In this document: one piece after another, positions 1 through 10,830 of the stretch
Position numbering within the stretch: position 1 is the first letter of the stretch
How the letters are laid out: the number at the start of each line of letters is the position of its first letter
Source of the DNA: Vicia villosa
Taxonomy: Eukaryota > Streptophyta > Magnoliopsida > Fabales > Fabaceae
Reading direction: 5' to 3'
NCBI RefSeq assembly: GCF_029867415.1
Contig: NC_081183.1
Location: 13,202,404 to 13,266,403 of the forward strand
Length of the DNA stretch: 64,000 nt
Notes under the pieces: model-generated
Seen by the model: the letters and a program-made list of their open reading frames with translations, nothing else
What the model was told of the DNA's origin: nothing
The model's database searches: none
Made by a program: the position numbers and the translations under genes

Positions 1-517
1 TATGTGTAGAAAAATCACAATTTATGAATGCTCTTCTAAAAAGAAAAATCAACAACCTTTTTGTTTCCATTATCCCTATAAATGACTCTTCCTTGGTACC
101 TTAGCCACATTACAACCATAAAAGACCTTAGTGATCTATGTTCTTGCTTATCAACATATCTTGCTTGGATGAAAGTATGAATTAATCTAGATGTTAGCAA
201 AAATTTTCATGTGAGAGATCAACATACCTCATCATTTTCACTTATACAAAAAGTGTGGTAAGTGTGATTCATGATTAACATGTTTAGTGCTTTGGATTGA
301 TTGACATGGTTTTTATGTGGAAGACTTGTTTCATGAATATGTTTAAGTACTAAAGGAAGTCATAAAACATTTATCCTTGGATGTTCAAACTTCAAAGAGC
401 CATGTGCCTGCTATACTTCATTGAGAAATTTGGTTAATCATGTGAAGATGGTTTAGAAACTCTTGCTTTTGTTTTTACTTTGATTGAGGACAAACAAAGA
501 TTCAAGCTGGGGAGAGT
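1..517 (+). mobile_element. 3' internal end of a Ty3/gypsy-type element, with polypurine tract
   Basis: This stretch has no coding capacity that I can see. It ends in AAGCTGGGGAGAG (505-516 region), a polypurine tract preceded by a TTGAGGACAAACAAAG-like stretch. The same arrangement, on the other strand, precedes the 3' LTRs of E3, so I read it as the last part of an internal region on the plus strand. The element starts outside the window. Confidence 0.6.
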
Positions 518-1904
518 TTAATAAGTGCTTTATTCATGCTAAAATGACTTATTATAACATAGCACTTATCTTGCTTATTTGACCTATTTTTCACATAAAA
601 ACCCCCAATTATTGAATAAACTATTATTGTGCAAGATTACTTGGCTTGGTTTGTTTTTGTGCAGGATTTGGCCTTAAAGCAAAAACCAGAAAACAGAGCA
701 TTCGCTGCAGCGAACTATATTTCGCTGTAGCGAACTCCAGGCACTCAAAGGCAAAAATCCAGAAACAGTGCATTCGCTGCAGCGAAAGGTAGCGAATGGT
801 AGCGAAAGCCCGATTCGCTGCAGCGAACCATATTTCGCTGTAGCGAATGAAGTCAGAATCAAACTTCCTAGTTTCGCCAGCAGCAAGCAGTAGCGAGGTA
901 CATTCGCTGTAGCGAACCATATTTCGCTGTAGCGAACTCTGGCGGTTTCTAGAAGATTTGAATTTCTTAAAGCTGAAGAAGACATTCACTGCAGTGAAAT
1001 ACCCTTCGCGTAGCGAACTCTGGCGGTTCAACAAAGACTTAACAATGAAGCAAGGCATTCGCTGCAGCGAACTTCTGTTCGCGTATCGAACTCAGGCGGC
1101 CAGAACTGCTATAAGAGGAGCAGAACTCATTTCAGAAAGGGGCATTCAGTTTTTACTCTTGTAATAGCAGTAGAATAGAATTATAAGAGGTTTTGAGGGA
1201 GAAGGAGCTGGATATACATCGAGAGTCGGGAAATCGTCATTGATGTCGTTCCAACTCAATTCTTCCATTGTTCATCAAGCTACCATGAGTAGCTAAATCC
1301 CTCTCTTGTTGGGATTGGTCGTAGTTCACCGAAATAGTATGTATTTTCTTTGATCATGGCATTATATATAATTTATGTTTAAACCATTATCATTGTTATC
1401 TTCGTTTTATCGTTTATTTCCTGGATTGAATTGATATTGACAAATACGATTCTAATCTCGATCCAAGATAACAACTGTTAAAATCTAAATGCTAGACATA
1501 GATTTAGGTTTAATATTCACTTTAAGTATTGAATCTTAAGGCTACCGTATTGTTTAATTGGCTGAGAAATCGTCGATTAAACCATAAGGTAAGAAATCTC
1601 AACAAACGTTTAGACATAAACTTTGTTGTGAGCAATACGTGATGATAATGAAACAAGCATAGATTGTGTATAACTGATCCAAGTTTGCATATTGAATCGG
1701 TGGATGAAAACCAATTCCCAACAAGTCTATTCCTCTGAACTTATCTTTCGTTATTTACGCACTTTTACTTTACGTAACTTTAAACCAACAAATTTGAAAC
1801 TTTATGCTTAGAACTATAGAAACTGTTGAACGGTTTTGATATCGCTCCAATCCCTGTGGATAAGATAATACACAATACTTACATTTGACTTGTACTTTCT
1901 ACAA
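518..1904 (+). mobile_element. LTR of the plus-strand gypsy element, with palindrome cluster
   Basis: It begins right after the polypurine tract, and the first bases (TTAATAAG) are not a clean TG. The first third carries at least five copies of a near-perfect 14-base palindrome of the type TTCGCTGCAGCGAA or TTCGCTGTAGCGAA (701-714, 721-734, 773-786 and more up to 1075). The right part reads like a U5 end (CCCTGTGGATAAG near 1852). The right end is not seen: at about 1905 the sequence changes into family X. No ORF here is credible; those present are translations of the palindrome array. Confidence 0.6.
690..1090. repeat. Cluster of TTCGCT-AGCGAA palindromes
   Basis: Perfect inverted repeats of 14 bases (TTCGCTGCAGCGAA at 701-714, TTCGCTGTAGCGAA at 721-734) recur at irregular spacing of roughly 20-90 bases. 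Some copies are degenerate, such as the one near 1003-1015. Each holds two CpG sites. The same palindrome type recurs in the solo LTR at 26131-28745. Confidence 0.8.
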
Positions 1905-2806
1905 CATCAACAACACATTGGAAAACATAGAAGAAACAACATCAAAGGGTGTTCAAGTCATCTTACCCTCACCCTTATCTCTCCTCAAACTACCAAAAAA
2001 TATTCAACATGAATGGGGATGAGATACTACATCTCAATGAAACTCCTTATCTTATGGGTCCACTCAGCTCAAAGGGGTTCATACCCTAAATTTTCCAAAA
2101 TATATATTTCTTTACTTGGTACATCGACAAAGCTTCGGGCACGAGATCCCAACAATCTCATGCTTTGTGTGAAAATCGTAAACATGGTTCACATAACAAC
2201 CAACCTCCCTCAAGAGATCACAATTAATCATATAATACATCTTTCCCGATAATAACCTCTCACATAGGTGTAAGTTCGACTCACAGACATATCATGAAAT
2301 TGGGGATTCCTTTCCCAGGTCGACCTCTCACATCAGTCTAAGTTCGAGTTACGGACTTTCCCCAAACAAGAACATCATTCCCTAGTCAGGACTTCTCACA
2401 TGGTTCTGACGTGGGTCACGGATGTTCCTCTAGATATAAGGGATTTCTTTCCCAAATCACAACCTCTTATATATGTCTGTGTTTGGGCCACAGAGGTTCA
2501 CTAGCTAAAAAACGTCCTTCCCTGGCCACGGCTTCACATAAGCGTGATTTCGGGTCACATACTTGTATACCATACATTCTCTAATATGGTAGAAAGCTCT
2601 AAGCATCCGTAAATCTTTTATATTATTTAAATAAAATATTTTAAATACAATTAATTTCTATTATTACCTACATTTAGAAATAATAGTTTTCTTATCTAAG
2701 GTGATTTTTCTAAATTTAGTGAAAGTTTATGTTAATAAATAAAATAGTTTATTATTGAATTATTTATATTTTAAGTAAGTATATACATATAATAGTCATT
2801 ATAACA
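1905..2806 (-). mobile_element. LTR copy of family X (left end missing)
   Basis: This is closely similar to 36430-37321 and, in part, to 28746-29310. The right end TATAACA (2800-2806) equals the right end of the copy at 37321, so it is the LTR terminus (TGTTATA on the minus strand). The left end is replaced by the neighbouring LTR at about 1905. The body contains degenerate subrepeats of about 70-80 bases built on phrases like CCTCTCACATAGGTG and AAGTTCGACTCACAG. It is non-coding. Confidence 0.65.
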
Positions 2807-2821
2807 TTGTGAAATTTTATC

Positions 2822-2827
2822 CACGTG
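2822..2827 (+). promoter_or_regulatory. G-box CACGTG upstream of the peptide gene
   Basis: A perfect CACGTG lies 34 bases before the TATA box and 16 bases from the end of the X LTR. G-boxes bind bZIP and bHLH factors. Its position fits a proximal promoter element for the gene at 2966, but function is inferred from position only. Confidence 0.45.
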
Positions 2828-2860
2828 TGGTTTTTTAAAAGATAAACATCAAAATTTATG

Positions 2861-2868
2861 TATAAATA
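2861..2868 (+). promoter_or_regulatory. TATA box of the small peptide gene
   Basis: TATAAATA lies 98 bases upstream of the ATG at 2966. That leaves a leader of about 65-70 bases, normal for a short plant gene. Confidence 0.55.
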
Positions 2869-2965
2869 TGCAGTTGTGGTTTAACATTCAACATAAAATT
2901 TATCCAATTATAACTTTTTTTAACAACACACTATATTTTGAGTTATAACGGAAGGTTCATTGAAA

Positions 2966-3136
2966 ATGACTTTAAAGTTTGTTTTGATGTTTGTTGCTAT
3001 TATGATGATTATAATGGGAAGCGCTTTTGCAGCGCAAGAAGAAAAAAGTGTTGGCACTAATGAAGCACCAGTCCCAACTTGCTATTTGCTATGCGCATTT
3101 AATAAGGAATGTTGTCCTCCAGCTCCTAAACTCTAA
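2966..3136 (+). CDS. Small secreted four-cysteine peptide, 56 codons
   Basis: The protein has a clear N-terminal signal peptide: MTLK, then a hydrophobic run to about residue 20 ending GSAFA, so cleavage probably falls after residue 22. A short acidic spacer (QEEKSVGTNEA) follows, then a C-terminal piece with four cysteines (C39, C43, C49, C50; spacing C-x3-C-x5-CC) and a proline-rich tail ending PAPKL. The mature product would be about 34 residues and presumably secreted. Support for a real gene: TATA box and G-box upstream, and AATAAA at 3224-3229. The arrangement resembles the many small secreted cysteine peptides of legumes, but the cysteine spacing is not that of classical nodule-specific NCR peptides or defensins as I know them, so I assign no family. 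It is the only non-transposon gene I can defend here. Its promoter abuts the X LTR. Confidence 0.6.
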   Translation: MTLKFVLMFVAIMMIIMGSAFAAQEEKSVGTNEAPVPTCYLLCAFNKECCPPAPKL

Positions 3137-3644
3137 AATTGTGTTCTTTTTTAAATAAGTTCCAATAATATTGTTGAGTTTGAGAAAAATTCGACTCATA
3201 TGTAAAATTTAATAACATGAACAAATAAAACATTTTATTTTCTTTTATCTTTTTACTTTTCGTTATTTGTGATAAGAATGAGTCCTTAAATTTTACTTTC
3301 ATATGTTCAAGTTATTATAAGTTTGTTGATTTGCATTTATAATTAGAGAAATTAAATAGGGTGCTATTTTATTCAGTAATGCATTATTATTGTGGCAATA
3401 ACTTTTTTGGCATTTTTAAAATAATTTGATAAAATCATCACATAAGTGATAGCCATCACGAATAGGAAAGATTGTCCTTTTAATTTTAAACAAACATTGT
3501 AAAGTCTTATAATTAATTTTAACGATTTTGATAAGTTAGAACCAAATGGAAAGGAACAAAATAAAATTATTGATATATTTAACTCAATTGGATCACTTAT
3601 AATTGTAATTCTTACCCACCAGTTTGGATGTAATTCTTACCCAC
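3137..3644. other. AT-rich flank between peptide gene and Ogre-like element
   Basis: Apart from the poly(A) signal I see no gene or recognisable repeat. At the right end a 26-base unit containing AATTCTTACCCACCAG is repeated twice in tandem (about 3605-3648), directly at the broken end of the Ogre 3' LTR. This looks like filler left by end-joining repair. Confidence 0.5.
3224..3229 (+). terminator. Poly(A) signal of the small peptide gene
   Basis: AATAAA lies 88 bases after the stop codon in an AT-rich stretch. This is a candidate polyadenylation signal by sequence only. Confidence 0.4.
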
Positions 3645-5599
3645 CAGGGCGAATAGGAGACCCCTCGAAGTTATAGAGATCGGGGTAAGTTATTATAATC
3701 AGGCAAAGGGAAGGTGTTAGGCACCCTTAACCCTTTCCTAAGGTTTTATGTTTAAGGCAAAGGTTTATGGCTAAAAATGTTAAGGGTTTATAGCTAAGGA
3801 ACTTGACAGGGGAAAAAGTGAGATTTTGAGGAAGAGGACTCGCCTTGTTACCAAGTGCCTACGTACCTCCTTGTGGTGAGCCCTTGAAGTTCCATGGTAT
3901 GCATGCATTTTCCTGGGCGTTAGATCTGAATCATAGGAGATCCTGGGGCTGATAACTGAGGGTGCGTGATGGTTGTGTGTTGGTTGTATGCACTGAATTT
4001 TGAATTGTGAACCTGCAAAATAAATCAACAAAAATAATGTCTGGGCTGAGAGTAAACCCATGCCCCTTAGGTCGAATGCACTTCTTGCTTGCCATTTGTA
4101 CTAGCTGCTATTGTTGTACATATAATAGAAACAAATGAATAAAATATATAAATTATCATTAAATGGGAAAGGTCAAAGAGTAGCAGGCGTGGATCCCACA
4201 TCCAGGTTGACTGTCCAATAGCAAAGAGAGAGAAGGGTTGGAATTATTGACTACCCAGTAACAGCATGACATGCGTGGTCAACTGGTCCTTGTTACTATT
4301 CATCATCCTCATCCTCTCACCTGCGGATTTACACGCAAAAATCCTTGCGACCTTCCCTACGGATTTTCTCGCTGGTTTTCGTCTCCCATGGCAATGATTC
4401 CAAAACCTGCAAAATCGATGATAACGAGAAATAAGCTAACCCAGACCACCTAAATTGAAGGCCCTGAGTTCAATGAAACAGTTATTTTGATATGAAAATA
4501 CTCGTAGATATGAAAACGAAAGGGTTGCTTTCGTGAGCCCTAACCATGGTAGATTCTGATTCTTACGTGAAAACTTACATGTTACGGATCAATCCTGTCC
4601 CAAACAACCTCCTGAACCTAAGCACGCTCACAAATCACATTAATACGGTATAAATTCGTAAGTTTTAAATCTTAAAGATACTTACTCACGGTGAAGGTGG
4701 TGAACGTGTTCTAGGCTGGATTGGTCTCGATCAAAGTCGTGAATATACTCCTGGGAACTTGAGGAGAATGATGGAATACTTAATATAGGTCGAAAGTGGC
4801 TGCAAACTTGATTTAAAATTTTCCCTAGCCTTTGTATTTTTCTCTTCTTCAAACCCTAGTGACTTACCAAATTTTTGTCCCCCCTCTCTTGTGGTGTGTT
4901 AAGAATATATATATGATAGCATTAGGGTTCCAAGTTGCTTGGAAATCAAGTTCAATGGAGAGAAAAAAAAAATTTAAAAGATTTGATTGAGATTTTAAAT
5001 AAAATCTTGCTATTTTTGTTCCAATCTCTTTCCAATCACCATATTTGATTTAATTGAATTTTAAGAATGATTTTATGATTGAAAAAATCAAATCATGTAC
5101 TAATTTGATTTTTTACTTATTTTTCTTTGATTTAATTTGCATAAAATCAAGAAATAAATAAAGTACAAATACCAATCATGGACCAGCGTTATTCTTTGGC
5201 TCTCAGTATGTTTCTTGGGCCTTTAAGTGATCCAAAACAAAGCCCCATGGTTTAATTCATTATTTTTGATATTTTACTTAATTTATTTTGCATTTATATA
5301 AATAAAATTCAAATAAATACAAATAAAAATACCAAAAATATGAGTATGGTTCCATAGGCCCTTATTTGGATCATATGAGGGTTTGAAGTCCAAAACTTAA
5401 GCCCATTAGTCCAAATATCCCAAAATTGGCCACTTTGTATTTTATGCATTTCCTCAAAATCGTCCAACTTTAACCATGCGTATATCCCTCAATTTTAACC
5501 CTATGGATGTGTTCTTGATCAATTTAGAAATCATAAAGTGTCCCCTAAATGATCCTTTTTGTTTCGTCTCAATTGAAGCTCCCATGCTCAAGTTATAAG

Positions 5600-6050
5600 C
5601 TTTGACCTGAAAGGTGTTTTTGTTGATTTTCAAAAGGACCTATAATCTATTGGATCATATCTCTTGAATGAAGCATTTCTGGCCTTGGCTTGTGAGAGAC
5701 AAAGTTGTAGAGAATCAAATTTCCTTCAAGACAGGCTTTGATTGGGAAATTTTTGATGCTCCATGTGAAAGTTATGGCCAGTCAAAGTTGAGTTGACTTT
5801 CTCCTTAAAAACCCTAATTTGAACCTTTTGAATTTGTTCATTTCTGAGTTTTTATTAATGGATCATGATCAATCTTTGATTAAATGATGGATATAACTTC
5901 ACGTACTTGATGTTGACCAAAAATCCTGAAGTTTAACTGTATTTTGACTATAGTTGACTTTTAGGTCAACATAGACGATTATTGATCATCTGAGCCATTG
6001 AGTGAGAAATCTTTGGGATTGAAGCTTGACTTTTGACCTGAAGACGCTTT
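5600..6050. promoter_or_regulatory. Cluster of W-box cores (TTGAC) in the Ogre-type LTR
   Basis: About ten TTGAC or GTCAA cores occur within 450 bases near the 5' start of the LTR in its sense direction, for example around 5606, 5788-5801, 5926, 5946-5972 and 6027-6037. The 5' LTR has the same cluster (about 25220-25670). W-boxes are binding sites of WRKY factors, so this may be a stress-responsive U3 region. Confidence 0.35.
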
Positions 6051-6069
6051 GAGACATATGAGATACCTT

Positions 6070-6229
6070 GAGATCCATTTGAGGCCTCAGAGATTCAAAA
6101 TCCTTTGGTAAAATGCAAACCCTAATTTTAAATAGGAGAGAGTGCTTTTGAGATCCATTTGAGGCCTCAGAGATTCAAAATCCTTTGGTAAAATGCAAAC
6201 CCTAATTTTAAATAGGAGAGAGTGCTTTT
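6070..6229. repeat. 80-base tandem duplication inside the 3' LTR
   Basis: Two apparently identical 80-base units (6070-6149, 6150-6229) start at GAGATCCATTTGAGGCC. The 5' LTR has one unit (about 25693-25772), so the duplication arose after insertion. Confidence 0.85.
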
Positions 6230-6294
6230 GAGAAAACCCTTGAACCTTGAGTCATTGAAGATGAGATGAGGAGGGCAAATTTTGGGGTATGACA

Positions 6295-6316
6295 GCTGCC
6301 CCTGTTCAATCTTCTT
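6295..6316 (-). other. Polypurine tract of the Ogre-like element
   Basis: On the minus strand an A/G-rich stretch ends GAACAGGGGCAGC immediately before the 3' LTR start TGTCATACC. It is the presumed primer for plus-strand DNA synthesis. Confidence 0.7.
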
Positions 6317-6879
6317 AAACCTGAAGAGTCAGATAGGCACGTCTGCCTATCGTGATCTAAAGGTAGAAGATGATTGAACACTAAAAATGCCCTGAAATTT
6401 GCTTTTGTTAGGAAGAAGTTCTGTGGGGGATGGGCTTGAAGATGCCATCCAAGGTAAATACCACTCTTCTTTTTAGAGTGCGAAGCATATGCTTTCGAAA
6501 GGAACCACTGTGTTTTGATTGTAGCACGGCCTGCAAAGGCAACCTGAATTTTATGCGATATTATGATGCATGCGATGTATGATGCGGTGAACTTCTCAAA
6601 ATATATGAGAGCGATGTATGTATATGCATTATGTATGAATGAAGTATGTAATTGAATGATGCATGACTATTACTATGTTAGCTGAAGTATGTTAGTAAGT
6701 TTGGAAAAGAAAAATAAAACCTTCGTTTGTTGGTGAAGTTTTTGAAGAAGATCACTGCCGAGGGACTAATGTGATGAATAACCGTAGCTAGCAATGTCGA
6801 AGGATCGCCGTTTGCTGTGTAGAAGATAGTTAACTTGCTATAGTGCTAGCAAGGTTTTTGTAGTTTGTAGGTAACCCAC

Positions 6880-7860
6880 TTATTATAGTTCTAGTAAGTC
6901 GTCGCAGTTGGTATACCCACTCCCTATCGTAGTTGGAGTAAGCTTATCGTAGATGGTAGGGCCCACTTACTATAGTTCTAGTAAGTCGTCGCGGTCGGCC
7001 GTACCTGCTTACTATCGTAGTTGGGAAACAAGTTTTATGGTGTGGCCCACTTATTATCGAGCTAGTAAGTCATCGCGGGCAGCCATACCTCCTTGCCGTC
7101 GTAGTTGGGAAACAAGTTTTATGGTGTGGCCCACTTACTAGCTCTAGTAAGTCGTCGCGGGCGGCCATACCTCCTTGCTATCGTAGTTGGGAAACAAGTT
7201 TTATGGTGTAGCCCACTCACTAGCTCTAGTAAGTCGTCGCGGGCGGCCATACCTCCTTGCTGTCGTAGTTGGGAAACAAGTTTTATGGTGTGGCCCACTT
7301 ACTAGCTCTAGTAAGTCGTCGCAGGCGGCCATACCTCCTTGCTATCGTAGTTGGGAAACAAGTTTTATGGTGTGGCCCATTTACTAGCTCTAGTAAGTCG
7401 TCGCGGGAGGCCATACCTCCTTGCCATCGTAGTTGGGAAACAAGTTTTATGGTGTGACCCACTTACTAGCTCTAGTAAGTCATCGCGGGCGGCCATACCT
7501 CCTTGCCATCGTAGTTGGGAAACAAGTTTTACAGTGTGGCCCACTTACTAGCTCTAGTAAATCGTTGCGGACGGCCATACCTCCGTGCCATCGTAGTTGG
7601 GAAACAAGTTTTACGGTGTGGCCCACTTACTATCGAGCTAGTAAGTCGTCGCGGGCGGCCATACCTCCTTGCCATCGTAGTTGGGAAACAAGTTTTATGG
7701 TGTGGCCCACTTACTAGCTCTAGTAAGTCGTCGCGGGCGGCCATACCTCCTTGCTATCATAGTTGGAGTGAGCTTATCGTAGATGGTATGACCCACTTAC
7801 TATTGTTCTAGTAAGTCGTCGCGGGCGGTCATACCTACTCATTATCGTAGTTTGATTAAT
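6880..7860. repeat. 82-base minisatellite array, about 10-11 units
   Basis: The phrase GTTGGGAAACAAG recurs nine times (7020, 7104, 7186, 7268, 7350, 7432, 7514, 7596 and about 7679), giving a period of 82 or 84 bases. Diverged edge units lie at 6880-7019 and 7760-7860. Each unit carries a hairpin CTTACTAGCTCTAGTAAG with a perfect seven-base stem. A variant with ACTATCGAGCTAGT accounts for the 84-base units. Overlapping reading frames of 62-98 codons here are produced by the repeat. Confidence 0.9.
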
Positions 7861-8107
7861 CCCAAAAGGATTACTTGCTATAGCTCTAGCAAGCTCACCT
7901 GTGTTGATAGGATCCACTTGCCCCGGTGCGGACAAGCTTGCCTGCATAGAAGGTTATTTGCTGAAGTTCTAGCACGTTTGTCTGCACGAAAGAGATTCAC
8001 TTGTTTGGAGACTCACGACTCGAGAGTCAGAGAAAATAGCACGTCAAATGTTTTACGACTCGAGGGTCGGAAGGAAACGATATGTTTAGAAACTCATGAC
8101 TCGAGGG

Positions 8108-8378
8108 TTGGATATTCACGACTCGAGGGTCGGAGAACACACCTATCACAACACGAGGGTTGGAAACTTGCGACTCGAGGGTCGGAAAACACACCTATCA
8201 CAACATGAAGGTTGGAAACTCACGACAAGTGGGTCGGAAAACACACCTATTACAACACGGGGGTTGGAAACTCACGACACGTGGATCGGAACACACACTT
8301 ATCACAACACGAGGGTTGGAAACTCACGACACGTGGGTCGGAAAACACACCTATCACAACACGAGGGTTGGAACTGGG
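8108..8378. repeat. 52-base minisatellite array, about 5 units
   Basis: The phrase GTTGGAAACT recurs at about 8159, 8211, 8263, 8315 and 8367, exactly 52 bases apart. Each unit contains a CGAGGGTCGG or CGTGGGTCGG stretch and ACACACCTATCACAACAC. Looser relatives of the unit run back to about 8000. Confidence 0.85.
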
Positions 8379-8465
8379 CTTTTTGTAATATGTGAATGCG
8401 CTAGATGATATGTATATACTAATGTGTATGTATATGTTTATGAGTGAAATGAACAAGAAGGTTTC

Positions 8466-8630
8466 TATCATCGGTAAGGTTACCGGGGTGCCTCGATCAG
8501 GTGATTGGAGAATAAACATTCAGTAAGGTTATTGGCATCGGTAAGGTTACCAGGAAGCATCAATAAGGCGATTGGGAAAAATATCTCAGTAGGGTTACTG
8601 GCATCGGTAAGGTTACCGGGAAGCAGGTGG
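8466..8630. repeat. 66-base tandem repeat, about 2.5 units
   Basis: ATCGGTAAGGTTACC recurs at about 8470, 8537 and 8603. Between copies lie related phrases (CAGTAAGGTTATTGGC, CAGTAGGGTTACTGGC). Confidence 0.7.
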
Positions 8631-8733
8631 ACAATGTGGTTTAGCACCAGAGTAATGGCTCAGATGTTTTGATGTATGGGATAATGCTTATGCTCATGCA
8701 TATGTTGATTGATGTAATTAGTGGAACGAAATA

Positions 8734-9176
8734 ATGTCTTCTATAAGACTACCTGAAAAGGTTTCCGGAATGGACATGAACATTTAACTTAAAGAAGACT
8801 ACCTGAAAACGTTTTTTTTTTTAGCAAAGGATAAGGACTGTCTTAAAGAAGACTACCTGAAAAGATTTTTTTTTTAGAAAAGGACAATGAATGTCTTAGA
8901 AAAGACTACCTAGAAAGGTTCTTAGAATGTCTTAAAGAAGACTACCTGAAGAGGTTCCTGAAAAATGTCTTAACAGACTACCTAAACAAGGTTCTTAGAA
9001 CGTCTTAAAGAAGACTACCTGAAAAGGTTCTTGGAAATGGCGATGATTGTCTTAGAGAAGACTACCTGAAAAGGTTCCTAGAAAGGATCGTAAGATTTGT
9101 CTTAGCAAAGATTACCTGAAAAAGTTCCTAGAAAGGATCGTGGGATTTGTCTTAAAGAAGACTACCTAAAAAGGTA
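8734..9176. repeat. Irregular tandem repeat of GAAGACTACCTGAAAAGG
   Basis: The phrase GTCTTAAAGAAGACTACC followed by TGAAAAGGTTCCTAGAA occurs about nine times with spacing of roughly 35-65 bases. The family is degenerate, with variable T-runs. Confidence 0.75.
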
Positions 9177-10704
9177 TGGTGTAACGTATCAACCAATGTA
9201 TGTGATGCATGATTTATCTGTATTTGCATGATGCTCCGATGATGGGTTGTTGATAACCAAAACGTATATAGCTCGCTGGAGCTGTAGGTTTGGTTGATAA
9301 GGTGGGGTATGTGCGTCTTATGGATTTGATATCCATTGCCCCAATATTTTCGTTGGAAAAGATGCGTATGATCTCCAAGTCATGAGGGGAGTGCCCTGGG
9401 AAATAACCTTGTCATATGCTTCAACGTTTAGATTGAAGGGTATGCCCTTGATTTCAAGGATATGGAGGGTTATCCATGGTGTTCTATCTTTTTAAACTTC
9501 TCCCATGTTCGACATGCCCCTGATTGAGATTGCTTCGAGATGTGACCCAGGTCGATTGGCCCTTTAGGAAGAATGCCCCTAGTAAATAAGATGTTTGATC
9601 GTATGCCCCTGTAATCCTTGAAACTTTTCCCCTGTTTAGGAAAACCCTCTAGACGTGGTTTCCCCATTCAAGAGTCTTTATTAGAAATGATCTCCTTTAA
9701 TTAACCAATTTCGAAATCTCCTCGATGCTAAGTGTATATTCGTAGATGATGTTGTACCCTTTGAGAAGTAACTCTAATGCAATGCGGATGCAAGTTTTGA
9801 AATCGAAGTCCGTTATGAGTTAGGACTGGATGATTAGAAATGAATGCTTGAAGAAACGCAGTGGTTAGAAATAGTTTTAACATACCTAGGAGTCAGTACA
9901 ACAAATTCCTGCTTAATATGCTTTCGTAGTTAACCTTGCCTCAATTAGGACTTTTGAATGTTGTAACTTGGCCTGGTTCATGTTTTAAGAAACAATGGAT
10001 ATAAGGCTCAAAATATTATTTATCCCACCCCTTTCTCCTTGATGTTCTCCAGATCCTAAAAATTCGCTTAATCCAATGAATGTGCTTTGTTTGCAAGAGA
10101 ATCGTTTCAGTTTTGATGTTGAGCAGAAGCCTTAGTAGAGTGTAACACCCCATAATTTCAGTTTATTAATTTGATTTGGATTTAGATTAAATAAGTGGAA
10201 TTTTAGTATTTTAATTGGATTTAATTGGAAAATGATGAAGTAAAGCTATTGGGCTTATGGTGTGATGTTAGTAAAAGAGGGGTGCTTATTAGTTAGGCCT
10301 TTTACTAAGTTGTGGTTAATTTATTTTATTTTATTTTTCATAAAATAAGAAAAAAGAACCATTTGGGGAAAAAGGAAGAACATGTGAAAAGGGCAAGAGA
10401 AGAGAAAGAGGCAAGAATGTGGAACCGGAAGGAGAACATTCAAGAGATTCATCGAGGTAAGGGGGGACTCTTCCTTTTAGTATCTCTTATGTGGTCTTAG
10501 GTAATAGGTAGATTGATGTATGGTTTGATTCAATTAGACATTGGGGTTGTTAGGTTAGGTTGTTATAATTGGATTGAATTGATGATAATTGTGTGAACTA
10601 TTTGGTTAATAATGCCTGTATGTGATGTCTGGAATCGTTTTTGGGTGAAAAGGGTGTGAAATCGCAGGGTCTGTCGCAGACTTGGGGTTTGCTGAAATCG
10701 CAGG

Positions 10705-10830
10705 TCCGCTGAGCGGAGGGGGTCCGCTGAGCGGAGGTCCCAACGTAGTTCGCTTCTGTTGGACGTTGCTAGTGGTCCGCTGAGCGGAGGTCTGAAGGAT
10801 TCGCTTCTGTCTTGCGTCGCTGAGCGAACC
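10705..10830. repeat. TCCGCTGAGCGGA palindrome cluster in the solo LTR
   Basis: Three perfect copies of TCCGCT-G-AGCGGA (10705-10717, 10723-10735, 10775-10787) are followed by the variant TCGCTGAGCGA near 10817. The core CGCT-N-AGCG is the same as in the E3 and 26-28 kb LTRs. Confidence 0.8.

Larger units (their letters stand above)
3645..6294 (-). mobile_element. 3' LTR of the Ogre-like element (truncated and rearranged)
   Basis: It aligns with 22495-25838. Differences seen by eye: the last 30 or so bases are missing at left; about 715 bases present at 22740-23455 are absent here (the join is near 3870-3882); an 80-base unit is tandemly duplicated (6070-6149 and 6150-6229) but single in the 5' LTR; and the long TA run of the 5' LTR is only a few repeats here (about 4906-4915). 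The rest is nearly identical. Confidence 0.8.
6295..10140 (-). other. 3' untranslated interior of the Ogre-like element, minisatellite-rich
   Basis: This is the interior next to the 3' LTR. It holds at least four unrelated tandem arrays (listed separately) and, at 9300-10140, unique-looking sequence in which I find no protein. Minisatellites in this part of Ogre elements are an established feature of Fabeae genomes and are thought to seed satellite DNA. Confidence 0.65.

Noticed and set aside
6953..7811. A ladder of overlapping plus-strand reading frames of 62-98 codons with a repeated MGNKFYG start
   Set aside because: They are produced by the 82-base minisatellite, whose period is not a multiple of three; the same peptide appears in every frame. 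No gene signals.
8108..8378. Regular 52-base repeats that might suggest a CRISPR-like array
   Set aside because: The whole unit is repeated, with no unique spacers, in a plant retroelement. It is an ordinary minisatellite.
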